DNA from: Closterium sp. Naga37s-1
Lineage: Eukaryota; Streptophyta; Zygnematophyceae; Desmidiales; Closteriaceae
Assembly (NCBI GenBank): GCA_947471745.1
Contig: CANJKZ010000777.1
Span: forward strand, 1,798,501 to 1,862,500
DNA length: 64,000 nucleotides
Reading direction: 5' to 3'
Both the position numbers and the translations under genes were made by a program. Shown in pieces: positions 55,165 to 64,000 of the stretch. The notes below the pieces were generated by a model that was given only the letters and a program-made list of their open reading frames with translations, made no database searches and had not been told where the DNA came from. Each line of letters starts with the position of its first letter. Positions within the stretch are counted from its first letter, which is position 1.

Positions 55165-55260
55165 GCACCAGCAGCAGGCGAGCGAGGAAGCGGAACTGCG
55201 AGATGGCAAAGCCAATCGCCATCACCGTCTGCCGACCCTTGTGGCCTCTGATTTCCACCC
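55165..55260 (-). repeat. Tandem copy of part of flippase exon 4
   Basis: It reads [20 protein letters not shown] and on to FRFLARLLL in an open frame, close to exon 4 ([16 protein letters not shown]). A further, more decayed copy (CEGLQAVMVSNFAVQHFRIL) is at 55340-55425. Confidence 0.85.
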
Positions 55261-55555
55261 CTATTCATTCGTTGGCTCCTGAGTGAACAAGCAGGAGAGG
55301 AGAATGGGGAAGAAAGAAAGAATGAAAGAGAGAAAGAGAAGAAGAATACGGAAGTGCTGGACAGCAAAGTTGCTCACCATCACAGCCTGCAGCCCCTCAC
55401 ATCCCCGTGCACCTGCTTGGATGTTTGATTGCCCTGATGTCGACTCACCATCCTCAACAGCGAAGGCTGATTTCCCTGGTATCAACCACTATCATCAATA
55501 CCTAGTGCTCATTCCCCTGAGACCCACTGGCCATCTCTAGTTGTGAGGTTAATTC

Positions 55556-56020
55556 CCCTAAAATCAACTCACCATCGGCAATAGCGAGGGTTAATTCCCC
55601 CTAACATCAACTCACCATCGCCAATAGCGAGGGTTAATTCCCCTGACAGCTGCCTCACAAGTGCCACCACAGCAGCCTTCTGCATGGGCGCCACTCGACA
55701 GCACAGCACCACGGAGCAGCGCTGCGATGCTCGGAAGAACTGGCGGGGGAGGCAGGCGGGGAGCAAGATGAAAAGGGTGATGAGGTGAGGGCCACCACGG
55801 CAGCCTCCTGCATGAGCGCCACGTGGCAGCACAGCACCACGGAGCAGCGCTGTGATGCTCAGAAGAACTGGAGGATAGAGAGATGGGAGGGGGAAGGAGA
55901 GAGGAAATGGGGGAAGGAGGTTAGGACTGTCACTGTGGGGGCCACCACAGCAGCCTCCTGCATGGGCGCCACGTGGCAGCACAGCACCACAGAGCAGTGC
56001 TGTGAGGCACAGAAGAACAG
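55556..56020 (-). repeat. Array of decayed copies of flippase exon 3
   Basis: Copies with CSVVLCCHVA.MQEAAVV are at 55793-55875 and 55942-56020. Copies of the exon 3' end with its donor (CCCTCGCTATTGCCGATGGT) are at 55556-55600 and, weakly, 55438-55480. Only the copy at 55616-55739 keeps CCRVAPMQK and a full-length frame. Confidence 0.85.
55616..55739 (-). CDS. P4-ATPase flippase, exon 3
   Basis: From acceptor CCGCCAG (55740-55741) to donor GGCGATG|GTGAGT. It codes FFRASQRCSVVLCCRVAPMQ, then KAAVVALV and LTLAIGDG, the conserved P-domain strand before GDGAND. Phase 0 at the start and one base left at the end fit exons 2 and 4. Two decayed copies lie at 55793-55875 and 55942-56020, and its 3' end recurs at 55556-55600. 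Confidence 0.9.
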
Positions 56021-56320
56021 GGGGAGAGGCGGAAGGAGAGAGAAACGGAAGGGGGAAATAGGACAGTCATTGTGGGGCGGGCCCAACCCCAGAGCACAGC
56101 ACCAGTTTTGAGGCGCCTCAAAACAACACCAGAGAACGGAATGGGGGTCAAGGGAAATCGGTCGAATGAGAGATGGTGGCGCGGGAGGGAGAGCAGGCAG
56201 AAAATGCATGGCAGAGAGGAAGGAGGCAGGGAAGCTAGAGGAGGGGAGCAGAGAGGGCAAGACAAAGGGGGCAAGCCAGGCGGGGCGATTCTTCATGTCA
56301 ATGTGTGTGTGTGCTCTCAC

Positions 56321-56421
56321 CAGGCCGCGCAGTGCAGGCGAAAGAGCGACTGCCAGTGTAGCGCCATCAATGGCCATGGCCCGTGACGCTGCTGCACTGC
56401 CTGCATGCCACGAGCCCCCTG
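56321..56421 (-). repeat. Tandem copy of the 3' end of flippase exon 2
   Basis: About 100 bp similar to 56451-56552, including the frame AMAIDGATLAVALSPALRGL and the donor GTGAGAGC. Confidence 0.88.
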
Positions 56422-56451
56422 CATTCATGCATTCATGAGCCTTGTTCTCAC

Positions 56452-57934
56452 CAGGCCTTGCAGAGTAGGTGAGAGAGCGAGTGCCAGCGTGGCGCCATCG
56501 ATGGCCATGGCGCATGACGCTGCTGTACTGCCTACATGCCACGAGCCCAGGGCGCCCATGTGTTTCCCCACCTCCTCCCCTGTCCTCCCCTCGCCGTTGT
56601 CCTCCCCCAGGCTAGCCCCATTCAGGCCCCGCACCTCGCTACTCCCACAACTAACGCTGCTGCTGCTGCTCCTGCTCCCACGTTCCCTACAATCACCCTC
56701 CTCCTCCTCCACTGCTGCAGCCCCTCCCTCTCCTCTCCCGCCCCCCACCCCCTCCACCTCTCCTAACCCCCCAGCTTCCCCCACCCCACTCCCCTCCATC
56801 CCACATACCTCCCTCAACCTCTTCTCACACTCCCTCTCGGTCCCCGCACTCACTCTCACAACCCGGTCCTCTCTCCTCACCAGCCCACACGACCGAGCAA
56901 TAGAAACACCCGTCTCCACCTTATCTCCAGTCAGCATCCACACCTTCATGCCGGCCCCTCTCAGCATCTGTAGCGCTGCCGGCACGCCCGCCTGTAGCCT
57001 ATCCTCTATGCCTGTAGCGCCCAGAATCTGCAGCTGCCGCTCCGTTTCGTCTGCTAGTGCGGCGAGCTGTGTGTCCCGGTCGGCGGAGAGGGAGCGGGCG
57101 GCGGAGCAGTAGGCGGCGAGCCAGGCGTGGAGGGCGGCGGGCGGGAGCGGGCGGGTGGCAATGACGAGAGTGCGCAGGCCAGCTTGGGAGTATTGGTGTA
57201 TGTGCCGCTCTGTGGCAGAGAGAATGCGGTGCTGTTGACGAGAGAGATCGTGCGAGGATTTTTGGTGCTGGAGATGACCATTCTCTCGCACACTCTCCCC
57301 CGCACCCACCACTGCATCGCCTTCCCTTTCCTCCAATCCACCATCCTCTTCCCTTCCCTTTTCCTCTTCCCCTTCCCCCTCGCCTTCCCCCTCGCCTTCC
57401 CCATCGCCTTCCCCCTCGCCTTCCCCATCGCCTTCCCCCTCGCCTTCCCCATCGCCTTCCCCCTCGCCTTCCCCATCGCCTTCCCCCTCGCCTTCCCCAT
57501 CGCCTTCCCCCTCGCCTTCCCCATCGCCTTCCCCCTCGCCTTCCCCCTCGCCTTCCCCACAGTCGTCACCATCACTCTCCTCGTCTATCTCATCCCCCAC
57601 CACCATCCCTGTTGCTGCACTCTGCTCTTCCCGGTCCCCTGCCCCTGCTGCTGTCCCCACAAAGCAACTGACATAACCCCCCAGAGGCCCCTGACACCCA
57701 AATCCCTTCCCACTCCTTCGCCTCCGTCTCCCACCCTTCCCCACTCCTCTCCCCGATGCTCCTCCTTCCTCTCCTCCAGGAAGCTTCCCGGCACCTTCTT
57801 CACACTCGGCGCGGCTGAGGACGGCGCTGTCGGCGCCCTTGACGAGAAGCTTCGCGGAACCATCCGGGCAGCGAAGCACGACGGACATGCGCCTGCGGGT
57901 GCTGTCAAACTCGTGCACCCCCAGCACCTCGTAC
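56452..57934 (-). CDS. P4-ATPase flippase, exon 2 (N and P domains, acidic insert)
   Basis: From acceptor GTGCAG to donor GGCCTG|GTGAGA. It codes RYEVLGVHEFDS and KGADS (N domain, about 57835), then an insert of about 170 residues that includes a Glu/Gly/Asp repeat, then GLRTLVIATRPL, GATGIEDRLQAGVP, KVWMLTGDKVETGVSIA (about 56930) and MAIDGATLALALSPTLQGL. Length 1483 = 1 + 494 codons. A second acidic/Ser-rich insert (about 56560-56800) lies between CGLV and AIDGA. Both inserts are unusual for the family. Confidence 0.9.
57340..57560 (-). repeat. 24-nt tandem repeat coding a Gly/Glu/Asp run in the flippase
   Basis: About eight units of GCCTTCCCCATC + GCCTTCCCCCTC on the + strand code G-D-G-E-G-E-G-E on the - strand. 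It lies inside the N-domain insert of exon 2 and keeps the frame. Confidence 0.9.
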
Positions 57935-58561
57935 CTGCACCGCACAAAGGGTAGGTGTGATGGAACGTGAAAGAAAGGCTCACTTAGCCGACAAACGGGA
58001 GGCACCTCAGAAAGCGCGCGCATGTGCTGTCACACTCGTGCACCCCCAGCACCTCGTACCTACGTTTCACGAACGAGGGAAATTCAGTTGACTGACTAGG
58101 GAGAAGATAAATGGGTTTTGAGGCGCCTCAGGAATCGCCTGCGTATGCTGTCACACTCGTGCACCCCCAGCACCTCGGTAGCTGCACAGAGGTTAGGTGT
58201 GCACAGCGGATACGCTTCACGGCCAGGAAGAGTGCGACCTCCACAGAGTGCGACCTCCACAGTGTGCGACCTCCACAGAGTGCGACCTCCACAGGGTGCG
58301 ACCTCCACAGATGTACATCATGTAGATCTGTGGAGGTCGCACCTTGTTGTAGATCTGTGTACGTTTGGCGTCTGACTCTGAGTTACAGCAGGCACATCAT
58401 GTTCATGGTTCTGTTTTCTAGTCGCCTTCAAAGAAGAGCCAAGCCTGAAGCAGCAAGTGGCAACCCATACCACACCAGTGCATCCCTCCCTTGCCCCTTG
58501 CCCCTTGCCCGGCCTTTACTTAGCCTACCCTCTCAAGTTGACCCACTTCACAGCCTCTCAC
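57935..58561 (-). other. Intron 1 of the flippase gene with exon copies and a strong hairpin
   Basis: 627 nt between GAAAG|GTGAGA and GTGCAG|GTACG. It holds two decayed copies of the 5' end of exon 2 (58022-58062 and 58128-58190; shared core CTCGTGCACCCCCAGCACCT), five 16-bp repeats (58233-58312) and an 18-bp perfect inverted repeat (58295-58312 and 58326-58343). Confidence 0.8.
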
Positions 58562-61500
58562 CTTTCGTCCTTCCCTCGGACGTTGATCACGATGTGGTGC
58601 TCTGATCGCTGCACTAGCTGCCAACCCATGCCGGCCGCAGCCTTCACCAGTGCCACCTCATCTGGCGACTCGCCCTGGTACTCAATCACCTCCGCCAGTT
58701 CCTCTGCCACGTCATCACTTGCCACGTCAGCAATGGGCACTGCTGCAGCGTCAAGCAGTCCCAGTTCCACATCAGCACCCACAGATGCTGCAGCATCAGG
58801 ACTTCGATTCTGCGTTGCCATAACCGGCCCCCCATTTCCCTTGTGCTCCTCTCCAGCATCTTCCCTTCTTCCATCTCCCTCCCTTTCAATCTCCTCCTCT
58901 CCCTCTTCCTCCTCTGCCACGTCATCCTCCCCCTCGCCCACAGCATGCATATCCAGCTCACCGCTCGCTGTCACACTGACACGTGTCGGCACCACATTGT
59001 TGCACGCCGCCAGCACCAATAGGAACTCATCCAGCACCCCGCCAGCACCAGGCCCCGCCACGTCAGCAAACTCCCGAGCCAACCCTGCTGACAGCTGCAG
59101 CGGTCCCAAACCACCAACACCATCAGGCGGCTGCACCGACCGAGCCTCCACATCAGCCTCGGAGACCGCTCCAGGTTCGGCACCACCTTGAACCTCCACA
59201 GCCCGTGCATCAGCAGCAGGACCAACAGCAGCAGGAGCAGCAGACGCCCTTCGGATAAACTCAGACTCAGAGGCACCAGCAGCAGTGGCAGCAGCAGCAG
59301 CAGAAGTGTCAAAGGCTTTCCCGGTTGGAGTGAGGAGGGAGTGCAGATCTATACCAGCAACGGAGCAGGAGTGGAAGGCCATGCGGTTCTCAGTGAGTGT
59401 GCCGGTCTTGTCCGTCAGCACGTGCCTCACCTGCCCCAGATCCTCATTAATGTTCAACGCACGGCACAGCAATCCACTCTCGCTCTTGCCGCCACTGACA
59501 CCACCATCACCACCTCCGCTCCCCTTCCCATTACCCAACCCCGCCGCTCCCACCTCCGCCCCATTCCCAACCTCCTCCCCCTGCCCCTCCGCCGCCTCCT
59601 CGCCTCCCTTCACCTCTCCCACGCGTTTCCTTTTCCTCCCCCATCGGCCAATCCTCATTCCCCTCCCACTCCCCACCCAGTGTCTCCTCCACCCCGCCCT
59701 CGCCTCCGCTTCCCTCTCCCCCTCCTCGTCACACATGTGCCGGTCGCACGTCATGAGCACAGCCTGAACAATCCTCACCAGCTCCATGGAAATATACAGC
59801 GATATCGGCACCAGCACCTGCAGCAGAATCAGCGTTGCGAAGAAGTTCAGCGCCGCCTCCCCTCCCACGCCCAGGTAATCATAACTCACGTCGTAGTACG
59901 GCAGAGCTGGTAGGTCATGACTGCCAAGCCACACGCCCATGCCGATAGCACAGATCAGGCAGAGCAGAGTGAGGAGAAGCGCGAGGAGGAGCATATCTCG
60001 GTCTAGGTGTGACTCTATGCGGCTGCGCTTGGACTGTGCGCCCACAGAGTTAAGTACCACCTTGCAGTCGCCGCCAGTGTACACTGCAACGCCCTCCACC
60101 CACGCTGTGTTGCGCACCTCGCACCCTCTAAGTAAAACGTTTAGCGGTCCCACAGCCACGCTGCTACTGGCAGGAGCCTCAGGGGTATTGCTAGGGCTAA
60201 TGGTGGTGGTGATATGGCTGGTGCAGGTGCTAATGGTGCTGGCGGTGGTGGTGCTGCCAGCACTAGTGCTGCTGCTCGTGCCACAACCAGTAGCGTTAGC
60301 GTCTTTCCCAAAGCCGAATTTCGTCCCATTGCTTTCATCAGCATCTAACACAGCATCAACAGCATCAGCAGCAGCAGCGGCAGCAGCGGCAGCGGCCTCC
60401 TCAGCTCCACTGGAATCGCCACCACGTGCATCAACGCATGGGTTGTGATTGGTACCAGACGTGCCGCTGGTGCTGGCGGTGGTGCTCTCAGTACTGCTAT
60501 TCCCAGACGGCTGCTGCAGGAAACCTGAGAACTCGTAGATGTTCCGCGACGGGGCCTCGCACGTTAGCACCCACCCCCGCCACCCTTCTGCTCCTTCGCC
60601 CTGCTTCTGCAGCAGGGAGCTGGCTAGACTGCTGCCGTGCTGCTGCGCTTGCAGGCAGCTGGCTCGACTGTTGCGCTGCTGCTTCTTTCTATGCTTCTGC
60701 GTCCCGCTCTGCCGAGGCTGCTGCTGAAGCTGCTGCTGAAGCTGATGCTGAGGCTGCTGCTCCTGATCATGGTTCAAAGGGGGACCGCCATCATTGCCAC
60801 CACCACCTATGCTATCCCTGCCCCCTGCTACACCAGCGGCCGACTCAGTGCTTTTTAAAGCAGCAGAAACACTGTACCTGGTTTTGAGGTTCGTCTCGCC
60901 GTCCAGATTCATTGTCTCCACAAACGCGCGACCCGACGGGTCGCTAGACGCCAGAAGCACGATGTCGCACGGAACCGTCGTGTCCCCCCGTACATGCACC
61001 AACTCTCCCACGCGAATGCTCTGCCACGTGGCAGAGCACCACTGGCCCCCGCGGTACACGAAGCACTCGCGCCCATTCTCCTGCGCGTCGGCGCGGTGGC
61101 GTCGCCAGTCCTCGAAGGCGTCTTTAATCGCCGTTACCGTCAGCACGGAGAGCAGCGGAATGACGGAGATGTAACGGCCGAAGATCGCGAGCTGCGGGAT
61201 CTGGTTGATTAAGATTAGCACGAGGAAGTAAATGTACGCGACGCGATGAAACTGCTCAAATAGGTTGCGAGGGAGGAAGGTTAGCAGCGTGTATTTACTC
61301 GTCCGGATGCGGTTATTAGCCAATCGGCTTCTATGGATCCTCCATCTCGCTAGCAGGCCCTCTCCGCCGTCCGATGCTTCTAGCTCGGCCTCTCGGATCG
61401 TACGGTCAGGATCGTCCACGTGAGCGATTCGCTGTTGCGGCTTCTCGTGCGCCGTCGCATGATTTGGAAGTCTCGCGGGCGACGTTTCTGTCAAACGTGA

Positions 61501-61611
61501 CGCGTTGTCTGACGATCGCAGAGCGTCGGGAGCGGCTGCTTCCATTTCTGCTGTGCCGTCGCGTCGACGAAAAGGTCTCGACGGCTGCAACACTCGCATG
61601 ATTCTGTCCAT
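58562..61611 (-). CDS. P4-ATPase flippase (ALA1-like), exon 1
   Basis: P4-ATPases move phospholipids from the outer to the cytosolic leaflet using ATP. Start ATG at 61611 (MDRIMRVLQ). In order: NRIRTSKYTLLTFLPRNLFE (about residue 99), membrane segments 1-2, the actuator motif LDGETNLK (about 233), a Gln/Ser/Thr/Ala-rich insert, CEAPSRNIYEFSG, membrane segments 3-4 (DMLLLALLLTLLCLICAIGM and LILLQVLVPISLYISMELV), a phosphorylation site DKTGTLTENRM (Asp about 731), another insert, and YQGESPDEVALVKAA (about 980). The exon ends GAAAG|GTGAGA. With exons 2-6 all phases agree and the protein is 1840 residues against about 1150-1200 for plant ALA1; the excess is low-complexity inserts. P4 partner proteins (CDC50/ALIS) are not in the window. 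Confidence 0.92.
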
Positions 61612-62428
61612 GCTCTAATGTCGCTGAACGGCAAGCGGGTTTCCCACGTGTGCAAGGTGGCGATGCGGCTGTTCTTTGGTTCCGCTACTTCGACATTCAA
61701 TGGCCTCTAATGTTTCAAGCTGCTCAACTATTCGTGCTACTTCCCAAACTAATTGGCCTGCAGATTAGAACCTCTGCTGACTCAAGCTGGGCAAACGTTG
61801 TGTGATGAGGAACCAGTTCAGGCGGCGGCGCCATTCCCGAAGTCGAAGTTCTGGGCGTAGAAGTGGCCAAACAGCAAGGCTATGTTGGCATGGCTTTGTA
61901 GGTCTTGTCCAATAGCGTAGGCATAGCATGCCGACATTGAGAGGGGCACCCAGACCCTGGGCAGGAAGAAAAACATCCATGCCATCCATTTGCACGTCGA
62001 GGCCCATCGGACGGTTTCGATGGCCTTCAATGGATGAAAGGACTGGGATGTTTGTGACGTGACGTCACACTGTCGGACCGCCCTTTCAGGAAACTTGGAA
62101 CCTCCACCGAAAGAATTGGAACGAGCCAACGGCTTAGCGGAGTCAACATAAAGGTGAACAAAACTAGGTCAAGTCTGGCGCACTGTAACACCCATTTCTT
62201 CTCGCGCTCCAGTTCGTCAAATGCTACAGTAGAGCTTCGAGATTAGTACTGTACATTGCGATAGGTTGGATCCAGCCTAGGGATTGTCACAGCGACACTC
62301 AAACACAGACTCCCTCACAATGACTTCGGCCATTTCATTTCTGCAAGTTTCCCTGCGCGCCTGAAGCTCCTTCCTGTTGTAAGGGACTCTCGCTACGGCC
62401 TTATTAGTCTTCGAGCTATTTAGTTACC
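61612..62428. promoter_or_regulatory. Divergent intergenic region between flippase and F-box/LRR gene
   Basis: 817 bp between two genes transcribed away from each other, so it must hold both promoters. I see no clear TATA box. A 103-codon - strand frame at 61818-62129 (MARSNSFGGG..., with aromatic stretches) has no recognised domain and is kept only as a possibility. Confidence 0.45.
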
Positions 62429-64000
62429 ATGGCATCTTATCAACTAGCCAGAATGGCTGCCGCGTCACCGTTTGAATCGCTGTCAGACGATCTTCTTTCC
62501 ATTATCTTCCGACTCGCAGGTAGATCCGACGGCCAATTCCAGCACGCACTAGTGTGCAAGAAATGGCATCGCATTGCCCGTAGCGTGCACGAGCACATCC
62601 AGATTCGCGAAGAGCGTCGCATACCTCCTCGCGAGCTCGCGCACCTCTCGTCATTCCCAAGGCTCCGAAAGCTCGTCCTCGCCAACGGCAGCATCACGTC
62701 CGTCCCTGACTCCCTCCTCTTGCGGATAGCCGACACGTGTCCAGATCTGACGGACCTCCTCGTCGATACCATGGATCGACGGTACAGACGAGGGGGTTTC
62801 ACTGTAAACGGACTTTCGTATTTCCTTGAGAAATGCACACGGCTGGAGGCGCTTCATCTTGATTGTCAGTCAAACCTGACCACCATTCCTGCGTCAATCG
62901 GCGGCCTTGCGTCACTCAAGAGCCTACACATCACCGACAGGGGGAGAATTACTCTCCTTCCAGACGCGTTCACCTCGTTACAGGCACTCGCGCATCTCGT
63001 GATTGAAATGCACGGCCTGGATGAACTGCCTCAGCACTTCGGCAATCTGAGGCTGCTCAAGTCGCTCCGGCTGGAAAGATGCACGCGTCTCCGCTCCATT
63101 CCCGATTCTTTCGGGCAGCTTACCAACTTGACGCATCTTTCCATCAACGGCTGTGAATTAGGGCTTCAGCTGCCCGAATCCATCTCCAACCTTTCATCCC
63201 TGCTGACCCTCGAAATTTCCAACTGCGAACACCTTTCGCCGCTGCCCGAGAGTTTCGGTAACCTGCCGGCGCTTGAAACCCTACGTCTGGAGGCCGTAGA
63301 GGGGATCACCAGCCTTCCCGCCAGTCTCGGGCAGCTGCAGCGGCTGCGGCTCCTTTCCGTGATCTACTGCCGCGATATGGACTTTATTCCTGCCTCCCTT
63401 TCCCGCCTGCCTCCTCTCACGGACCTTATCCTCCTCAACCTTCACCTCCAGCATATGCCTGTCGACATCGCTCTCCTCCCACGCCTACGCACTCTCAGGC
63501 TAGACGTTGGAATTGCCGTGCACCTGCGTCCCTCTGAATACCTCGCCACCACACTCAAGGTCCTCACGCTTCAAAGGGCTGGAACTTTGCAATCTTTGCC
63601 CGAGGAATTCGGGCAGCTGACTGCCCTGGAAACTCTGCACTTGGTTAAGCTTCAGCAGCTGAACAGCCTGCCAGCATCGCTTGGCAACCTGACGAGCCTC
63701 AAGGAGCTGAAAATAGACTCATGCAGCCTGCTGGCACAGCTTCCTGACTCCCTCACTCTGCTAACTTCCCTCGAACTGCTGGAAATCAGTCACTGTCGCA
63801 AGCTGACGGCGCTACCGCAGGGCATGGGGGATGGTCTGCATAGCCTGCGTGGACTGATTCTGCTCGCATGCACTGCTCTCACCCACCTCCCTCCATCCTT
63901 CTCCAAACTCTCTGCCCTCGAAACCCTGAACTTGTGTCATGCACACAGCTTACGAGGCGCGCTACCAGGGGGGTTCTCCCACTGGACAAGCCTCAAGGAC
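62429..64000 (+). CDS. F-box / leucine-rich-repeat protein, runs off the window
   Basis: It is open from ATG at 62429-62431 to the window edge (524 codons, no stop, no clear intron). Residues about 11-60 read FESLSDDLLSIIFRLAG...HALVCKKWHRIAR, an F-box. The rest is a chain of about 23-residue LRRs of the L-x-x-LP-x-S/F-x-x-L-x-x-L type (for example LPESFGNLPALETLRL; LPASLGQLQRLRLL; LPEEFGQLTALETLHL). Such proteins usually act as substrate receptors of SCF ubiquitin ligases, with the LRR binding the target; the target here is unknown. The start fits because the F-box begins about 12 residues later. It is divergently transcribed from the flippase. Confidence 0.9.
   Translation, partial: MASYQLARMAAASPFESLSDDLLSIIFRLAGRSDGQFQHALVCKKWHRIARSVHEHIQIREERRIPPRELAHLSSFPRLRKLVLANGSITSVPDSLLLRIADTCPDLTDLLVDTMDRRYRRGGFTVNGLSYFLEKCTRLEALHLDCQSNLTTIPASIGGLASLKSLHITDRGRITLLPDAFTSLQALAHLVIEMHGLDELPQHFGNLRLLKSLRLERCTRLRSIPDSFGQLTNLTHLSINGCELGLQLPESISNLSSLLTLEISNCEHLSPLPESFGNLPALETLRLEAVEGITSLPASLGQLQRLRLLSVIYCRDMDFIPASLSRLPPLTDLILLNLHLQHMPVDIALLPRLRTLRLDVGIAVHLRPSEYLATTLKVLTLQRAGTLQSLPEEFGQLTALETLHLVKLQQLNSLPASLGNLTSLKELKIDSCSLLAQLPDSLTLLTSLELLEISHCRKLTALPQGMGDGLHSLRGLILLACTALTHLPPSFSKLSALETLNLCHAHSLRGALPGGFSHWTSLKD

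Noticed and set aside
57127..57954. Phe/Pro/Leu-rich + strand frame opposite flippase exon 2
   Set aside because: It is the antisense of the Gly/Glu repeat and the conserved ATPase motifs are on the - strand.
61818..62129. 103-codon - strand gene between flippase and LRR gene
   Set aside because: No domain recognised, no supporting splice or start context; kept only as a remark.

Overview
The window looks like nuclear DNA from the green-plant (streptophyte) lineage. It carries Ty1/copia retrotransposons primed by the plant initiator-tRNA-Met type of binding site, GT-AG introns, a phospholipid flippase of the plant ALA1 type, and F-box and F-box/LRR genes. The flippase and the transposon linkers are full of low-complexity inserts and GC-rich repeats. 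That would fit a streptophyte alga or an early-diverging land plant, but no species can be named from the sequence alone.

About four fifths of the window is retrotransposon. I label the elements A to H. Element A (+ strand, start off-window, ends 20505) was split by element B (2354-16237, - strand), which was itself split by element C (5038-12250, - strand). Element D (20923-27182, -) follows, then E (30478-38041, +), F (about 38158-40365, +, truncated), G (40592-47581, -, one LTR end lost) and H (47582-53466, -, one LTR end lost). A 139-bp solo LTR (559-697) sits inside A. For B, C, D, E and the solo LTR both ends and the 5-bp target duplications can be read exactly: CACGC, AACCT, TGAAG, TCATT and CACCG. 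A, B, C, D and G belong to one superfamily with very short LTRs (126-139 bp), long GC-rich leaders and a shared 3' untranslated region. E, F and H are different copia lineages.

Host sequence survives between the elements. From 20506 to 28607 there is an F-box-protein gene on the + strand whose exons are separated by element D; two candidate introns would both place D inside an intron. A second + strand reading frame is cut by element E and stays open across the reconstructed insertion site. From 53570 to 61611 (- strand) lies a P4-ATPase of 1840 predicted residues in six phase-consistent exons. Most of its exon ends have decayed tandem copies in the neighbouring introns. A divergent F-box/LRR gene starts at 62429 and runs off the window.

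The observations most worth following are these: a pair of hairpins spaced 80 nt apart in the 3' UTR of five elements, with a compensatory stem change; a short P-Q-Q-L-R-E-W-Y motif planted in both linkers of every polyprotein of that superfamily; a zinc knuckle with an expanded first loop; loss of the capsid region in three or four of five elements; a strong bias of premature stops to TAG, mostly from CAG; and the exon-by-exon tandem duplication in the flippase gene.
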